Positions 1-9,479 of a DNA stretch of 64,000 bases are shown here, piece after piece. The notes below the pieces were generated by a model. It was not told the origin of the DNA, did no database searches, and saw only the letters and a list, made by a program, of their open reading frames with translations. Each line of letters starts with the position of its first letter. Position 1 is the first letter of the stretch. Position numbers and translations under genes: made by a program. Location of the stretch: contig NZ_JROH01000008.1 in NCBI RefSeq assembly GCF_000786205.1, positions 1-64,000 of the forward strand, written 5' to 3'. Source of the DNA: Sphingomonas sp. 37zxx. Lineage in GTDB: Bacteria > Pseudomonadota > Alphaproteobacteria > Sphingomonadales > Sphingomonadaceae.

Positions 1-108
1 ATAGCCAAGCCCTTTTTCAGCAGCCTGCTAGAGGCTTGGGCTGCGAACCGAAGGTGCAGTTCGACGTCCGACCCTGCGTGTAAGGGGCCGTAAGACCTTC
101 CGTCTGGG

Positions 109-393
109 TCACACCAGTTGAAGTTGCACCCTGCGGCCCACGATCTCGGCTGCTCGTTGCAAGGTTTCGATGGTCACATTGCCGTCGGTTGGATCGAGCA
201 CGCGGTTCACCTGCGTGCGACTCGTGTGCATCAGCGTCGCAAGGCGGCTCTTGCTAAGCTTGCGCTCCTTCATCGCTTCGGCGAGCTGCCACGCGATCAC
301 CTCCTTGATTGCCTTCGCCTGAAATTCGGCGAGGACGCCTTGTTCCTCCAGGAAACTGTCCAGCGATGAACCTCGATGCTGGTTGTCAGCCAT
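109..393 (-). CDS. HigA-like XRE-family antitoxin
   Basis: This 94-residue protein is the likely antitoxin of the toxin-antitoxin pair. Residues about 45-80 form a Cro/C1-type helix-turn-helix (KSRLATLMHTSRTQVNRVLD) followed by an ETLQRAAEIVGRRVQLQL tail typical of HigA/XRE antitoxins. It would bind and neutralise the adjacent toxin and repress the shared promoter. Its start overlaps the toxin stop by 8 bases, so the two are translationally coupled, in toxin-first (higBA) order. The family call is by motif reading; the pairing is strongly supported by context. Confidence 0.8.
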   Translation of the reverse strand: MADNQHRGSSLDSFLEEQGVLAEFQAKAIKEVIAWQLAEAMKERKLSKSRLATLMHTSRTQVNRVLDPTDGNVTIETLQRAAEIVGRRVQLQLV

Positions 394-739
394 TCGTGAC
401 CTCCTTCATGCGCTCACGCGCCAATTTCAAATCGGCCGGAGGTGTCTTCTGCGCCTTCTTGATGAAGCCATGCAGCGCGAAAAGTTCACCGCCATGGAAG
501 CAGAACAACGCTCTGGCGATGGTGCCATCCGGTAGGTTCGTGCGAACCTCGAACAACCCTTTGCTCATTGGCCGGACGAGTGGCATGCCCACTGGCCAGC
601 GATATTGCACTCTCTGCAAATCGAGGCCGATCAGGCGACGATGCTCATCCGGAGCACCCAGCAACCAATCTCGGACCGGTTCATTGCCCATTTTGCTCTT
701 ATAGAAGACCAGCTCGATCTTCTGCGGCACCTGATCCAC
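386..739 (-). CDS. HigB/RelE-type toxin (Gp49-like)
   Basis: This 117-residue protein resembles the phage-derived Gp49-like HigB toxins: an N-terminal strand (KIELVFYKSKMGNEPVRDWL), a middle strand containing GLFEVRTNL, then ALFCFHGGELFALHGFIKKAQKTP, which is the family signature. Such toxins usually cleave mRNA on the ribosome. The start is a GTG at 739, just downstream of a TATATA -10-like element and a palindromic operator at 761-778. The HigA-like gene follows with an 8-base overlap. Family assignment is good; activity is inferred. Confidence 0.8.
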   Translation of the reverse strand: MDQVPQKIELVFYKSKMGNEPVRDWLLGAPDEHRRLIGLDLQRVQYRWPVGMPLVRPMSKGLFEVRTNLPDGTIARALFCFHGGELFALHGFIKKAQKTPPADLKLARERMKEVTNG

Positions 740-760
740 ATCCGTACCTTATATAGTTCA

Positions 761-778
761 TGCACCTTATAAAGTGCA
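761..778. promoter_or_regulatory. Palindromic operator upstream of toxin-antitoxin pair
   Basis: TGCACCTTATAAAGTGCA is an 18-bp palindrome with one mismatched pair, 22 bases upstream of the GTG start of the toxin. On the minus strand a TTGCAC (-35-like) and TATATA (-10-like) pair with 18-base spacing overlaps it. Autoregulation by an XRE antitoxin bound to such a palindrome is the usual arrangement for this class. The binding itself is inferred. Confidence 0.5.
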
Positions 779-801
779 ATGTCAATCTTGAAGTGGGCGA
801 G

Positions 802-1809
802 TCAGCGTCGCGCTGACTTCTTCCGCACAGGGCGTCCCATCGCCGCCGCGATCCGACCAGACGACCGCTCGGCTGCTCGTTTCGCTGGACCCATCTGAAC
901 ATGGGCATAGATCTGCGTCGAGCGCGGGTTCTTGTGGCCCAGGATGGCGCCGGTCAGCGCCAATGCCTGACCGGCGGATGTCGACGTCGATCCCATCGTG
1001 TGGCGGAGGGTGTGCGGCGTCACGTCGGGTAGCTCGGCGAGGGTCTTCACGCGTGGCCAAATCTTCTTGGTACCCTGATAAAATGACTCCCCCGTCGTCG
1101 ACGGAAAGACGAAGTCGGACCCGTCCTGCTTGGCGATTGAGCGGAGGATTTCAACCGCGGCCATGCCCAAAGGGCGCACCGACCGCCCTGTTTTGGTGCT
1201 TCGCAGGATGAGGAACCCGCGCTCGAGATCGACCTCGCTCCAAGTGAGCTCCGCAATCTCGTTGCGGCGGCAACCGGTCAAGGCCCACAACCGTGAAATC
1301 GCGATCGCCTTCGGATTGGCCCCCTCGGCCTCGAGTTGATTGAACGCTTCGCCGAGACGTTGGACCTCTTCGACACTCAGGTAGCGCTCGTTTTGGTTGT
1401 CGGTTTTGCGCACAGCTGCTTTGTCGACCGGGTTTCGGTCGATGAGCTCGTACCGCATGGCAAAGCTGAACATCGCCGAGAGATCGCGCAACGCCTTCCG
1501 AGCCGCGCCTTCGCCCCCGCGAACGATGATCCTTTTGCGCGGTCCGACTTTCTCGTCCTTGGCGGTCTTCCCTGCGGTCACATCCTTGGCGAACTGTTCG
1601 ACGTCGGGGATGCGAATGTCGCCCAGGCGCTTGCGGCCCAGCAGGGGAACGATGTGGTGATCAATCCGGGAGAGCGTGTATTGCTTGGTCAGCGGCTGCA
1701 TCGGCTGGCCAATGCCAAATGCCAGCTTCGAAAGCTGCCCTCGTCGGGGTGCTGCTTGATCAGCCACGACGTGACCACATCCAGCGCCGAACCGCTGGTC
1801 GCCAAACAT
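802..1809 (-). CDS. Tyrosine recombinase/integrase, 5' end degraded
   Basis: This is a site-specific tyrosine recombinase. The catalytic core looks complete: Arg in LTGCRRNEIAELTW, the HTLRH box, the LGHKNPRSTQ box and the catalytic Tyr in QIYAHV. A SAM-like core-binding region (YTLSRIDHHIVPLLGRKRLG) precedes it. Family relatives are about 400 residues or more, with an N-terminal arm-binding domain. Here homology seems to begin only near residue 40, and the first 40 or so codons do not look like integrase sequence. No convincing start was found upstream, and the frames there are broken. I read it as a truncated integrase, a scar of a genomic island ending near 1.8 kb. Confidence 0.7.
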   Translation of the reverse strand: MFGDQRFGAGCGHVVADQAAPRRGQLSKLAFGIGQPMQPLTKQYTLSRIDHHIVPLLGRKRLGDIRIPDVEQFAKDVTAGKTAKDEKVGPRKRIIVRGGEGAARKALRDLSAMFSFAMRYELIDRNPVDKAAVRKTDNQNERYLSVEEVQRLGEAFNQLEAEGANPKAIAISRLWALTGCRRNEIAELTWSEVDLERGFLILRSTKTGRSVRPLGMAAVEILRSIAKQDGSDFVFPSTTGESFYQGTKKIWPRVKTLAELPDVTPHTLRHTMGSTSTSAGQALALTGAILGHKNPRSTQIYAHVQMGPAKRAAERSSGRIAAAMGRPVRKKSARR

Positions 1810-1992
1810 GCCGATCCTTGCCGCGCGTCAGCCAGTACGGGTCGATTAACCCAGGTCTCCTCCCGGCGCCTGAATCAAATCACCACACCCACACCAGCAG
1901 GCCTTGATCCTGGCGATCATACCTGGTCGCGGCAGACGTTTTCTTTCTGTTCCGTCTGGGGTAATGCTTGAAGGTGATCGATTACCCCCAAC

Positions 1993-2016
1993 CCGTTCAT
2001 GCTGAACTTGTCGAAG
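1993..2016. repeat. Dispersed intergenic repeat unit
   Basis: A 24-base unit of the type CCGTTCNTGCTGA..TTGTCGAAG lies between the integrase remnant and the helicase. A reverse-oriented relative occurs at 15590-15624. Such units are typical intergenic repeats of sphingomonad genomes. The 1810-2029 gap otherwise holds only short broken frames. Confidence 0.5.
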
Positions 2017-2029
2017 AGGGTAAGGCGCG

Positions 2030-4732
2030 ATGACCCTCCCCCACCCCGCGCTCCACGCCAGCCATTCGGGCGTCTGGCTCGCCGACGCAGACGGGGTGCG
2101 CGAAGTTTCGCGCGGCGCGGCGATCCGCGCTGCCGCTGACACCCCGGTGATCCTGCTCAACGCGCCGCTGGTCGGCCAGCGGCTGGGCCATCCCGAATTG
2201 TCGGGACTCGACCTGCTCGAACTTTACGCCTTCCTCTTCCCCGCGCGCTTCATTGTGCCCACCCCCGCCGGCATCGCCCGCGCCTGCGCGCTGCCGGTGC
2301 CCGCCAGCGACGGCGAGATTGCCGCGATGCTGCGCGCTGCCGCGATCGCGCTGCTCGACATGGCAAGCGGCGACTGGCCCGAGCGCGAGGGGGCATGGAC
2401 CGCCGCGCAATCGCTTGCCCGCGCGCGCTGGCCCTGGGCGCCCGTGGTCGGCCCGCGCCTGACCAAACCCGCCACCGCCGAACGCTGGCTGTTCTCCAAA
2501 CTGCCCGAATGGGACGAAGCCGCGCCGCGCCCAGCCCCGCGCACCGTTCAGGTCGACGAGGATGCGGTGCTCACCCGCCTCCACGCGCTCACCGGCACCG
2601 GGGCCGAGATCCGCGCCGGCCAGCGCAGCTTCGCCACTACCGTAGCACAGGCCTTCGCCCCGCGCGCGATGCGCGACACCCCTAATATGGTGATGGCTGA
2701 GGCTGGCACCGGCATCGGCAAGACCCTGGGCTATCTCGCCCCCGCGTCGCTCTGGGCCGAGCGCGCGGGCGGCGCAGTGTGGGTGTCGACCTTCACCAAG
2801 GCGCTGCAACGCCAATTGGGGCATGAAGGCGCGCGGCTGTTCCCCGACGCCGCCGAGCGAAAGGCGCGGATCGTCACCCGCAAGGGGCGCGAAAATTACG
2901 TCTGCCTGCTCAATCTGGAGGATGCGTTGCAGGGCGGGTTCGCCGGGCGCGCGGCGATCCTGGCGCAGCTCGTCGCCCGCTGGGCGGCCTATACCGCCGA
3001 TGGCGACATGATCGGCGGCGATCTGCCCGGCTGGTTGCCGCAGTTATTCCGCCGCAACGGATCGACCGCGCTGACCGATCGGCGCGGCGAGTGCGTCTAT
3101 GCCGGCTGCCCCCATTACCGCAAATGCTTCATCGAACGCGCCGCCCGCGCCAGCGCCGACGCCGATATCGTGATCGCCAATCACGCCCTGGTGATGGTGA
3201 ACGCCGCACGCGGGCGCGAAGCAACGACCCGCCCCACCCGCTATGTCTTTGACGAAGGGCATCACCTGTTCGAGGCCGCCGATTCGATGTTCGGCGTCGC
3301 GCTATCGGGGGCCGAGACGATCGAGGTCCGCCGCTGGATCATGGGGCCTGAAGGATCGGGCCGTGGCCGCAGGCGAGGGCTGGCGGCACGCTTGTCCGAC
3401 GTCGCAAGCTATGACGAACAGGGCGGCGTCGCGATCGGCGAGGCGGTCGATGCGGCGCGCGCGCTGCCCGCCGATGGCTGGATCGGCCGCGTGCTCGAAG
3501 GCCAGCCTTTCGGCCCGATCGAACATCTGCTCGCCGCCGTGCGCGGCATGGTCTTCGCGCGCGACGAAAGCGGCGGGGTCGATGCCGGCTATGGCCTTGA
3601 GACCGAGCTGGCCGAGCCTGATCCTGCCTTGATCGAGGCCGCCGCCGCCGCCGCGGTCGCGCTCGACGCGCTGCTTCGCCCGCTGGTGGTGCTCGGTCGC
3701 CGGCTCGAAGCCGTGCTGTCCGACGCTCCCGATTGGCTCGATGGCCAGGCACGCGCACGGATCGAGGGCGCGGTGGCGTCGCTTGGCTGGCGCGCCGACA
3801 TGGTCGGGGCGTGGAGCGCCTTGGTCGCCCGCATCGGCGGCCCCGCCGACCCCGATTTCGTCGATTGGCTCGCGGTCGAACGCTATGAAGGCCGCGAATT
3901 CGACATCGGCATTCACCGCCGCTGGCTAGACCCCACCCGCCCCTTTGCCGATGCGGTGCTCAAGCCGGCGCATGGCGTGCTGATCACCTCGGCGACGTTG
4001 CGCGCGGGCGGTGACTGGGACATCGCCGATGCGCGGGTGGGCGCGCCGCATCTGATCCGCCCGCCGCTGCATTTCGAGGCGCAAAGCCCGTTCGACTATG
4101 CCGGCCAGGCGCAGGTGCTGATCGTCACCGACATCAAACGCGGCGACCTGCCCGCGCTCGCCAACGCCTATGCCCGGCTAATCGTCGCCTCGGGCGGCGG
4201 CGCGCTCGGGCTGTTCACCGCGATCCGGCGCTTGCGCGGTGTCCATGCCCGCATCGCCGATCGGCTGGCGCGCGAGGGGCTGACCCTGCTCGCGCAGCAT
4301 GTCGATCCGATCGACACCGGCACGCTGGTCGACATCTTCCGCGACGAGCCGGCAAGCTCGCTGATCGGCACCGATGCACTGCGCGACGGCGTCGACGTGC
4401 CCGGGCGTTCGCTGCGGCTGGTGGTGATGGAGGGGGTGCCCTGGCCCAAGCCCAGCGTGCTCCACGCCGCGCGGCGACTGGCCAATGGCGGCAAGGATTA
4501 TGACGACCGGCTGGTGCGCGCGCGGCTGGCGCAGGCGTTCGGCCGGCTGATCCGCCGCGCCGACGATCACGGCGCGTTCGTGCTGCTGTCCTCGGCCTGC
4601 CCGACGCGCCTGCTCACCGCTTTCCCCGCCGGCACCCCGATCCGCCGAGTCACGCTCGACGAAGCGGTCGAGATATCGCGCGGGCTGGCCATCGCCGCGA
4701 CGCTGGGGCAAGAGAACCGCGAGACAGCCTGA
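2030..4732 (+). CDS. ATP-dependent DNA helicase, Rad3/DinG-like superfamily 2
   Basis: This 900-residue helicase is of the XPD/Rad3-DinG type. Walker A (EAGTGIGKT) lies near residue 225 and the DEGH Walker B box near 407. A set of four cysteines near 290 and 354-365 (ENYVC, then CVYAGCPHYRKC) matches the iron-sulfur cluster domain of Rad3-type 5'-3' helicases. Motif VI (QAFGRLIRR) is near 834. Family members unwind damaged, structured or R-loop DNA. It begins the core chromosomal part of the window and is followed 11 bases later by a SixA-type phosphatase. The helicase class is clear; the exact cellular role is not. Confidence 0.9.
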   Translation: MTLPHPALHASHSGVWLADADGVREVSRGAAIRAAADTPVILLNAPLVGQRLGHPELSGLDLLELYAFLFPARFIVPTPAGIARACALPVPASDGEIAAMLRAAAIALLDMASGDWPEREGAWTAAQSLARARWPWAPVVGPRLTKPATAERWLFSKLPEWDEAAPRPAPRTVQVDEDAVLTRLHALTGTGAEIRAGQRSFATTVAQAFAPRAMRDTPNMVMAEAGTGIGKTLGYLAPASLWAERAGGAVWVSTFTKALQRQLGHEGARLFPDAAERKARIVTRKGRENYVCLLNLEDALQGGFAGRAAILAQLVARWAAYTADGDMIGGDLPGWLPQLFRRNGSTALTDRRGECVYAGCPHYRKCFIERAARASADADIVIANHALVMVNAARGREATTRPTRYVFDEGHHLFEAADSMFGVALSGAETIEVRRWIMGPEGSGRGRRRGLAARLSDVASYDEQGGVAIGEAVDAARALPADGWIGRVLEGQPFGPIEHLLAAVRGMVFARDESGGVDAGYGLETELAEPDPALIEAAAAAAVALDALLRPLVVLGRRLEAVLSDAPDWLDGQARARIEGAVASLGWRADMVGAWSALVARIGGPADPDFVDWLAVERYEGREFDIGIHRRWLDPTRPFADAVLKPAHGVLITSATLRAGGDWDIADARVGAPHLIRPPLHFEAQSPFDYAGQAQVLIVTDIKRGDLPALANAYARLIVASGGGALGLFTAIRRLRGVHARIADRLAREGLTLLAQHVDPIDTGTLVDIFRDEPASSLIGTDALRDGVDVPGRSLRLVVMEGVPWPKPSVLHAARRLANGGKDYDDRLVRARLAQAFGRLIRRADDHGAFVLLSSACPTRLLTAFPAGTPIRRVTLDEAVEISRGLAIAATLGQENRETA

Positions 4733-4743
4733 CGGAGACGACG

Positions 4744-5283
4744 ATGCCCAGCCTGACGTTGCTTCGCCACGCCAAATCGAGCTGGAACGACCCCGTCACC
4801 CGCGATTTCGATCGCCCGCTCAACGCGCGCGGCCAGAAAGCCGCCAGGACGATCGGCCAGCATCTTCGCGCCGACCACATCGCCTTCGACCATGTCGTCG
4901 CCTCCCCGGCGGTCCGGGCGATCGAAACGCTCGACCAATTCTACACCGGCTATGGGCAGAAGCTGGAGCCCGTCTGGGATCGCCGTATCTATCTGGCCTC
5001 CGCCGCCACGCTGCTCGACGTCTTGCATGGCTTGCCTGCCCAGGCGCAGCAGGCGCTGATGGTCGGCCATAATCCGGGGCTTGAGGATCTGGTGCTGCTG
5101 CTGGTCGCGGAATCGCACGACAATGCCCTGCGGAACGAAGTCGAGCTGAAATACCCCACCGCCGCGCTGGCCGTGCTCGAATGGGACGGCGGCTGGGCCG
5201 AGGCCACTGAAGGGGCCGCGCGACTCACCCGCTTCGTGCGCCCGCGCGATCTCGATCCGGCGCTCGGCCCCGACGACGACTGA
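4744..5283 (+). CDS. SixA-type histidine phosphatase
   Basis: This 179-residue protein has the RHG-like catalytic box as LLRHAKSSW (His near residue 8) and the second histidine in MVGHNPGLEDL near 107, as in SixA-type phosphohistidine phosphatases of the phosphoglycerate mutase superfamily. SixA removes phosphate from histidine of phosphotransfer proteins. A ptsN gene lies at 35.1 kb, but no direct link is shown. It follows the helicase gene closely on the same strand. Confidence 0.85.
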   Translation: MPSLTLLRHAKSSWNDPVTRDFDRPLNARGQKAARTIGQHLRADHIAFDHVVASPAVRAIETLDQFYTGYGQKLEPVWDRRIYLASAATLLDVLHGLPAQAQQALMVGHNPGLEDLVLLLVAESHDNALRNEVELKYPTAALAVLEWDGGWAEATEGAARLTRFVRPRDLDPALGPDDD

Positions 5284-5369
5284 CCCGCCGCGATACCACC
5301 GATAGGTCAGCGTTGATCGCAGCGCCGCCGCCGCCATATCGGGCCTGTCTGTACCGCGAGGATTTTCCC

Positions 5370-6728
5370 ATGACCGACTCCCGCGATACCCGCGGCCGCG
5401 CCGTTCCCGCCAGCCGGCTGGCGCGCTTCGGCGCGTTCGGCAAGCTTGCGGGCGGTCTTGCCGGCGGCATGATGGCCGAAGGCGCACGCCGCCTCGCCGA
5501 TGGCCAGCGCCCCAGCATGGGCGAAATGATGCTGACGCCGCGCAACATCACCCGGGTCGCCGACCAGCTCGCGCACCTGCGCGGTGCGGCGATGAAGCTG
5601 GGGCAGATGATTTCGATGGACGCAGGCGACGTGCTCCCCGCCGAACTCACCGACATCATGGCACGGTTGCGCGAGCGCGCGCACCATATGCCACCAGCGC
5701 AATTGCAGACGGTGCTGATCGCCGCCTGGGGCAAGGATTGGCGCACCCGCTTCCAGCATTTCGAAGCGCATCCGATGGCCGCCGCCTCGATCGGCCAAGT
5801 CCATCGCGCGACGCTGCCCGATGGTCGCTTGCTCGCGATCAAGGTGCAATATCCCGGCGTCGCCGCCAGCATTGATGCCGATGTCGACAATGTCGCGACA
5901 TTGCTTCGCGTCTCGGGGCTGATGCCCAAGCGCCTGGACATCGCGCCCCTGCTTGCCGAGGCCAAGCGCCAGTTGCACGAAGAAGCCGATTACATCCGCG
6001 AAGGCGAACAGATCGAGCGGTTCGGCGCGCTGCTCGCCGATGACTCGCGGTTCAAGGTGCCAGCGCTCGAACGCTCGCTCACCACGCCGCAGGTGCTGGC
6101 GATGGAGTATGTCCCCGGCGTCGCAATCGAAAGCATCGTCGATGCGCCGCAGGCCGAACGCGATTCGGCAATGCACGCGATGATCGAGCTGGTGCTACGC
6201 GAATTGTTCGAATTCGGCTGGATGCAGACCGATCCCAATTTCGCCAATTACCGGATTCAGCGCGAAACCGGACGAATCGTCCTGCTCGATTTCGGGGCAG
6301 CGCGTCCGGTCACCCCCGAAACGCGCGATGCCTATCATGCGCTGCTGATGGCGGGGCTGGACGGCGACCGCGATCGCGCGCGGGATGCCGCGGTCGCGTC
6401 GGGGTTCCTGGGCGAAGCGGCAGTGCAGCGCCACCGCGCGCTGATCGACCGGATGATCGACGTGGTGATCGGCGAACTCGGCCGCCCCGGTGCATTCGAC
6501 TTTGCCGATCGTTCGTTCGTCGGCGTGCTGCGCGAACAGGCGATGACGATGGCGAATGATCGCGACACCTGGCACATCCCGCCGGTCGAAACATTGTTCG
6601 CCCAGCGCAAGATCAGCGGCACTGCTTTGCTTGCGGCCCGGCTGAAGGCGCGGGTGGAGGTGACCGGGATGGTCGAGCGGTATCGCGACGCTGCGTTCAG
6701 CGCCGATCGCGTGCCAGTGCCTGGCTAA
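5370..6728 (+). CDS. ABC1/UbiB-family atypical kinase
   Basis: This 452-residue protein belongs to the ABC1/ADCK/UbiB family. It shows the KxGQ motif (MKLGQMIS, near 75), the alanine-rich nucleotide loop (AAASIGQVHRA, near 139), a lysine in AIKVQYPGV and the metal-binding DFG as LLDFGAARPV near 306. Relatives support ubiquinone synthesis or lipid handling at the membrane. The frame is open upstream to 5313, but the ATG at 5370 with GAGGA just before it fits family N-termini better. Its 3' end overlaps the convergent MerR gene by 32 bases. Confidence 0.88.
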   Translation: MTDSRDTRGRAVPASRLARFGAFGKLAGGLAGGMMAEGARRLADGQRPSMGEMMLTPRNITRVADQLAHLRGAAMKLGQMISMDAGDVLPAELTDIMARLRERAHHMPPAQLQTVLIAAWGKDWRTRFQHFEAHPMAAASIGQVHRATLPDGRLLAIKVQYPGVAASIDADVDNVATLLRVSGLMPKRLDIAPLLAEAKRQLHEEADYIREGEQIERFGALLADDSRFKVPALERSLTTPQVLAMEYVPGVAIESIVDAPQAERDSAMHAMIELVLRELFEFGWMQTDPNFANYRIQRETGRIVLLDFGAARPVTPETRDAYHALLMAGLDGDRDRARDAAVASGFLGEAAVQRHRALIDRMIDVVIGELGRPGAFDFADRSFVGVLREQAMTMANDRDTWHIPPVETLFAQRKISGTALLAARLKARVEVTGMVERYRDAAFSADRVPVPG

Positions 6729-7041
6729 GCCGGTCGCGAATCCTGATCAGCGGCAATTGTCGCTGGCTTGCTGGCGTCCTGGTCTTGCCCGCCCCCTCGG
6801 CGGCCAGCAATCGCTGCACCCCCAGGATGGTATAGCCCTCCTGGTTCAACAAACGCTGGATCCGCCGCACCAATGCGACATCATCGGGCCGATAATAGCG
6901 CCGCCGGCCCGCGCGTTGGATGGGGCGAAGCTGGGGAAAGCGTTGTTCCCAATAGCGTAGCCGGTGTTGCGGCAGCCCGGTTTCGATCGCCAGTTCGCCG
7001 ATCGTGCGAAACGCAGTTGCCGCTTTATCCGAACCCGCCAT
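6697..7041 (-). CDS. MerR-family transcriptional regulator
   Basis: This 114-residue regulator has an N-terminal MerR winged helix: FRTIGELAIETGLPQHRLRYWE, then RRYYRPDDVALVRRIQRLL and an LLNQEGYTILGVQ segment. No cysteine-rich effector site is present, so it is not a metal sensor of the classic type. MerR proteins of this kind directly follow ihfA in many alphaproteobacteria, as here (11 bases after ihfA). The target is unknown. Confidence 0.88.
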   Translation of the reverse strand: MAGSDKAATAFRTIGELAIETGLPQHRLRYWEQRFPQLRPIQRAGRRRYYRPDDVALVRRIQRLLNQEGYTILGVQRLLAAEGAGKTRTPASQRQLPLIRIRDRLSQALARDRR

Positions 7042-7052
7042 CTAATCGTCCG

Positions 7053-7352
7053 TCAGGCCCCCGCGACGATCCGCTCACGCATCATCTGGCTGGCCCGAAA
7101 GGTTAGCACGCGGCGCGGTGCGATCGGCACTTCGACCCCGGTCTTGGGATTACGACCGATACGTTCACCCTTGTCACGCAGGATGAAGCTGCCAAATCCC
7201 GAAATCTTGACGTTCTCGCCCTTGGCCAGTGCCTCGCACATATGGCCGAGTATATCTTCGACCATCTTCGAGGAATCGGTACGCGAAAGCCCTACCTCGC
7301 GATGCAATGCATCGGCCAGATCGGCCCTGGTCAGCGTGCCGCTCGATTCCAT
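7053..7352 (-). CDS. ihfA: Integration host factor subunit alpha
   Basis: This 99-residue HU/IHF-fold protein carries the DNA-bending beta arm ([20 protein letters not shown], with the intercalating proline in GRNP) and an N-terminal [17 protein letters not shown] helix pair. IHF alpha pairs with IHF beta and bends DNA sharply for recombination, replication initiation and transcription. It sits between fabH and the MerR gene, as in other alphaproteobacteria. The partner subunit is not in this window. Confidence 0.93.
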   Translation of the reverse strand: MESSGTLTRADLADALHREVGLSRTDSSKMVEDILGHMCEALAKGENVKISGFGSFILRDKGERIGRNPKTGVEVPIAPRRVLTFRASQMMRERIVAGA

Positions 7353-7451
7353 ACCAACTGATCCTTCAACCTGTTCTTAATATTATAGCTAGCACATCGT
7401 GCAAATGGAGCAAATACAGTCGGGTGATAGCATTATCCGGTTCGGCGCGAC

Positions 7452-8423
7452 TTAATAACGGACGATCGCCGCGCCCCAGGTGAAGCCGCCGCCCATCGCC
7501 TCCAGCACCAGCAAATTGCCGCGCTTGATCCGTCCGTCGCGCACCGCGACGTCGAGCGCCAGCGGCACCGATGCTGCCGAAGTATTGGCGTGCTGGTCGA
7601 CCGTGACGATCACCCGCTCGGGCGGCAGGCCCAGCTTGCGCGCGGTGGCATCGAGGATACGCGCATTCGCCTGATGCGGCACGACCCAGTCGACCTCGCT
7701 GGCATCATGCCCCGATACTGCCAGCGTCTCGGTCATCACCGCCGCCAGATTGACGACGGCATGGCGGAACACCTCGCGCCCCTTCATCCGCACCTTGCCG
7801 ACCGTGCCGGTGGTCGAGGGGCCACCATCGACATAGAGCAGCTGGTTATGCCGCCCATCGGCATGCAGCCGCATCGCCAATATGCCGCGATCGGCTTCAC
7901 CCTCGGCCAGCTCCTGCGCTTCGAGCACGATCGCGCCCGCACCGTCGCCGAACAACACGCAGGTGGTGCGATCCTCCCAGTCGAGGATTCGCGAAAAGGT
8001 TTCGGCTCCGATCACCAGCGCCCGCCGCGCCGCGCCCGACCGCAGCATCGAATCGGCGACCTGCAGTGCGTAGAGGAAACCCGAACACACCGCGCCGACG
8101 TCGAAGGCGACGCAATCGTCGATGCCAAGTGCCGCCTGCACCTTGGTCGCGGTCGCGGGGAAGGTCTGGTCGGGGGTCGCCGTCGCCAGCACGATCAGGT
8201 CGATCGCCTGCGCCTCGATCCCGGCGGCGGCCAGCGCCGCGCGGCAGGCATCGATCGCCAGGGTGCCGGTGGTTTCACCCTCTCCCGCGACATGGCGGAA
8301 GCGGATGCCGCTTCGCTCGACGATCCATTCGTCCGAGGTATCGACGGTTTCGGCGAGTTCGGCATTCGAGACGCGGCGCTGCGGCAGCGCCGAACCGGTA
8401 CCGGTAATGATCGACCGAATCAC
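7452..8423 (-). CDS. fabH: 3-oxoacyl-ACP synthase III
   Basis: This 323-residue condensing enzyme starts fatty acid synthesis by joining acetyl-CoA to malonyl-ACP in the cytoplasm. The catalytic triad is visible: Cys in [11 protein letters not shown] (near 112), His in VPHQANARI (near 250) and Asn in [13 protein letters not shown] (near 280). The length is normal. Its start overlaps the plsX stop by 4 bases, so the two are coupled. Confidence 0.95.
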   Translation of the reverse strand: MIRSIITGTGSALPQRRVSNAELAETVDTSDEWIVERSGIRFRHVAGEGETTGTLAIDACRAALAAAGIEAQAIDLIVLATATPDQTFPATATKVQAALGIDDCVAFDVGAVCSGFLYALQVADSMLRSGAARRALVIGAETFSRILDWEDRTTCVLFGDGAGAIVLEAQELAEGEADRGILAMRLHADGRHNQLLYVDGGPSTTGTVGKVRMKGREVFRHAVVNLAAVMTETLAVSGHDASEVDWVVPHQANARILDATARKLGLPPERVIVTVDQHANTSAASVPLALDVAVRDGRIKRGNLLVLEAMGGGFTWGAAIVRY

Positions 8424-9451
8424 GCTGCCTTTGCCTCGAAATTACCCATGTCGTCGGCGATTCGCCGCCCCAGATCGTCGCGCGCCAGCTTGGCTGCCAC
8501 CGCGATCGCGTTTTCGATGCCGATCGCATTGGCACCGCCATGACTCTTCACGACCAGGCCGTTGAGCCCCAGGAACACCGCGCCATTGTGATTATTGGGA
8601 TCAAGATGATCGCGCAGCAATTCGGTCGCAGGCTTCGAGATCAGGAAGCCAACCTTCGATCGAATCGAGCTGCGAAAGGCGCGCTTGAGCAGGTCGGCGA
8701 CGAATCGCGCGGTGCCTTCGGCGGTCTTGAGCGCGATATTGCCCGAAAAACCGTCACACACGATCACATCGACTTCGCCGCGCGACAGCCGGTCGCCTTC
8801 GATGAAGCCGACGAATTCCAGCGGCAGATGCGGCGCGGCACGGATCGCGGCGGCGGCATCGCGAATGATGTCGGTGCCCTTCAGATCCTCGGTGCCGATA
8901 TTGAGCAGCGCGACTCGCGGCCGCTCTAGATCGAGCGCGGTACGCGCATAGGCCGCGCCCATCACCGCGAACTGCACCAGATTGCGCGCATCGCACTCGG
9001 TGTTCGCGCCCAGATCGAGCATCACGGTGTCGGTTTCGCCGAGCGAAGGCATCAGCGCCGCCAGCGCTGGCCGGTCGATCCCCGGCATGGTGCGAAGCGA
9101 CAGCTTGGCCATCGCCATCAATGCACCGGTATTGCCCGCCGACACGGCGGCTGCGGCGCGGCCAGCCTTTACCTGCGCGATGGCGATGCCCATCGACGTG
9201 GTCTTGGCGCGGCGAATCGCCTGGCTCGGCTTGGCATGTGATTCGACCACTTCGGGCGCGTGCAGCACTTCGGCTGCCGCGCTCAAATTGGGGTGGCTGT
9301 TCAGCCCGTCGCGAATCGCGGTTTCGTCACCGACCAGCACGAACTGCATGTCGGGGAAGCGAGAGCGCGCACGCGCGACGCCGGCAAGCATGACAGCCAA
9401 GCCACCGTCACCGCCCATCGCATCGACGGCGATCCGTGTACTCGACCCCAT
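8420..9451 (-). CDS. plsX: Phosphate acyltransferase PlsX
   Basis: This 343-residue enzyme makes acyl-phosphate from acyl-ACP for phospholipid synthesis. It has the family N-terminus ([11 protein letters not shown]), [10 protein letters not shown] in the middle and [17 protein letters not shown] later. It lies 28 bases after rpmF and overlaps fabH by 4 bases, the conserved rpmF-plsX-fabH order that couples membrane lipid supply to ribosome production. Confidence 0.95.
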   Translation of the reverse strand: MGSSTRIAVDAMGGDGGLAVMLAGVARARSRFPDMQFVLVGDETAIRDGLNSHPNLSAAAEVLHAPEVVESHAKPSQAIRRAKTTSMGIAIAQVKAGRAAAAVSAGNTGALMAMAKLSLRTMPGIDRPALAALMPSLGETDTVMLDLGANTECDARNLVQFAVMGAAYARTALDLERPRVALLNIGTEDLKGTDIIRDAAAAIRAAPHLPLEFVGFIEGDRLSRGEVDVIVCDGFSGNIALKTAEGTARFVADLLKRAFRSSIRSKVGFLISKPATELLRDHLDPNNHNGAVFLGLNGLVVKSHGGANAIGIENAIAVAAKLARDDLGRRIADDMGNFEAKAA

Positions 9452-9479
9452 CTAGCTACCGCCTCTTGGGTGACGTGGC

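Noticed and set aside
1..108. Possible tRNA or attachment site at the left edge
   Set aside because: No T-loop (GGTTCGAAT-like) word or acceptor pairing, and no direct repeat partner could be found within the window.
1846..2160. 104-codon minus-strand frame between integrase remnant and helicase
   Set aside because: It crosses an intergenic repeat and the helicase N-terminus and shows no family; nearby frames are broken.
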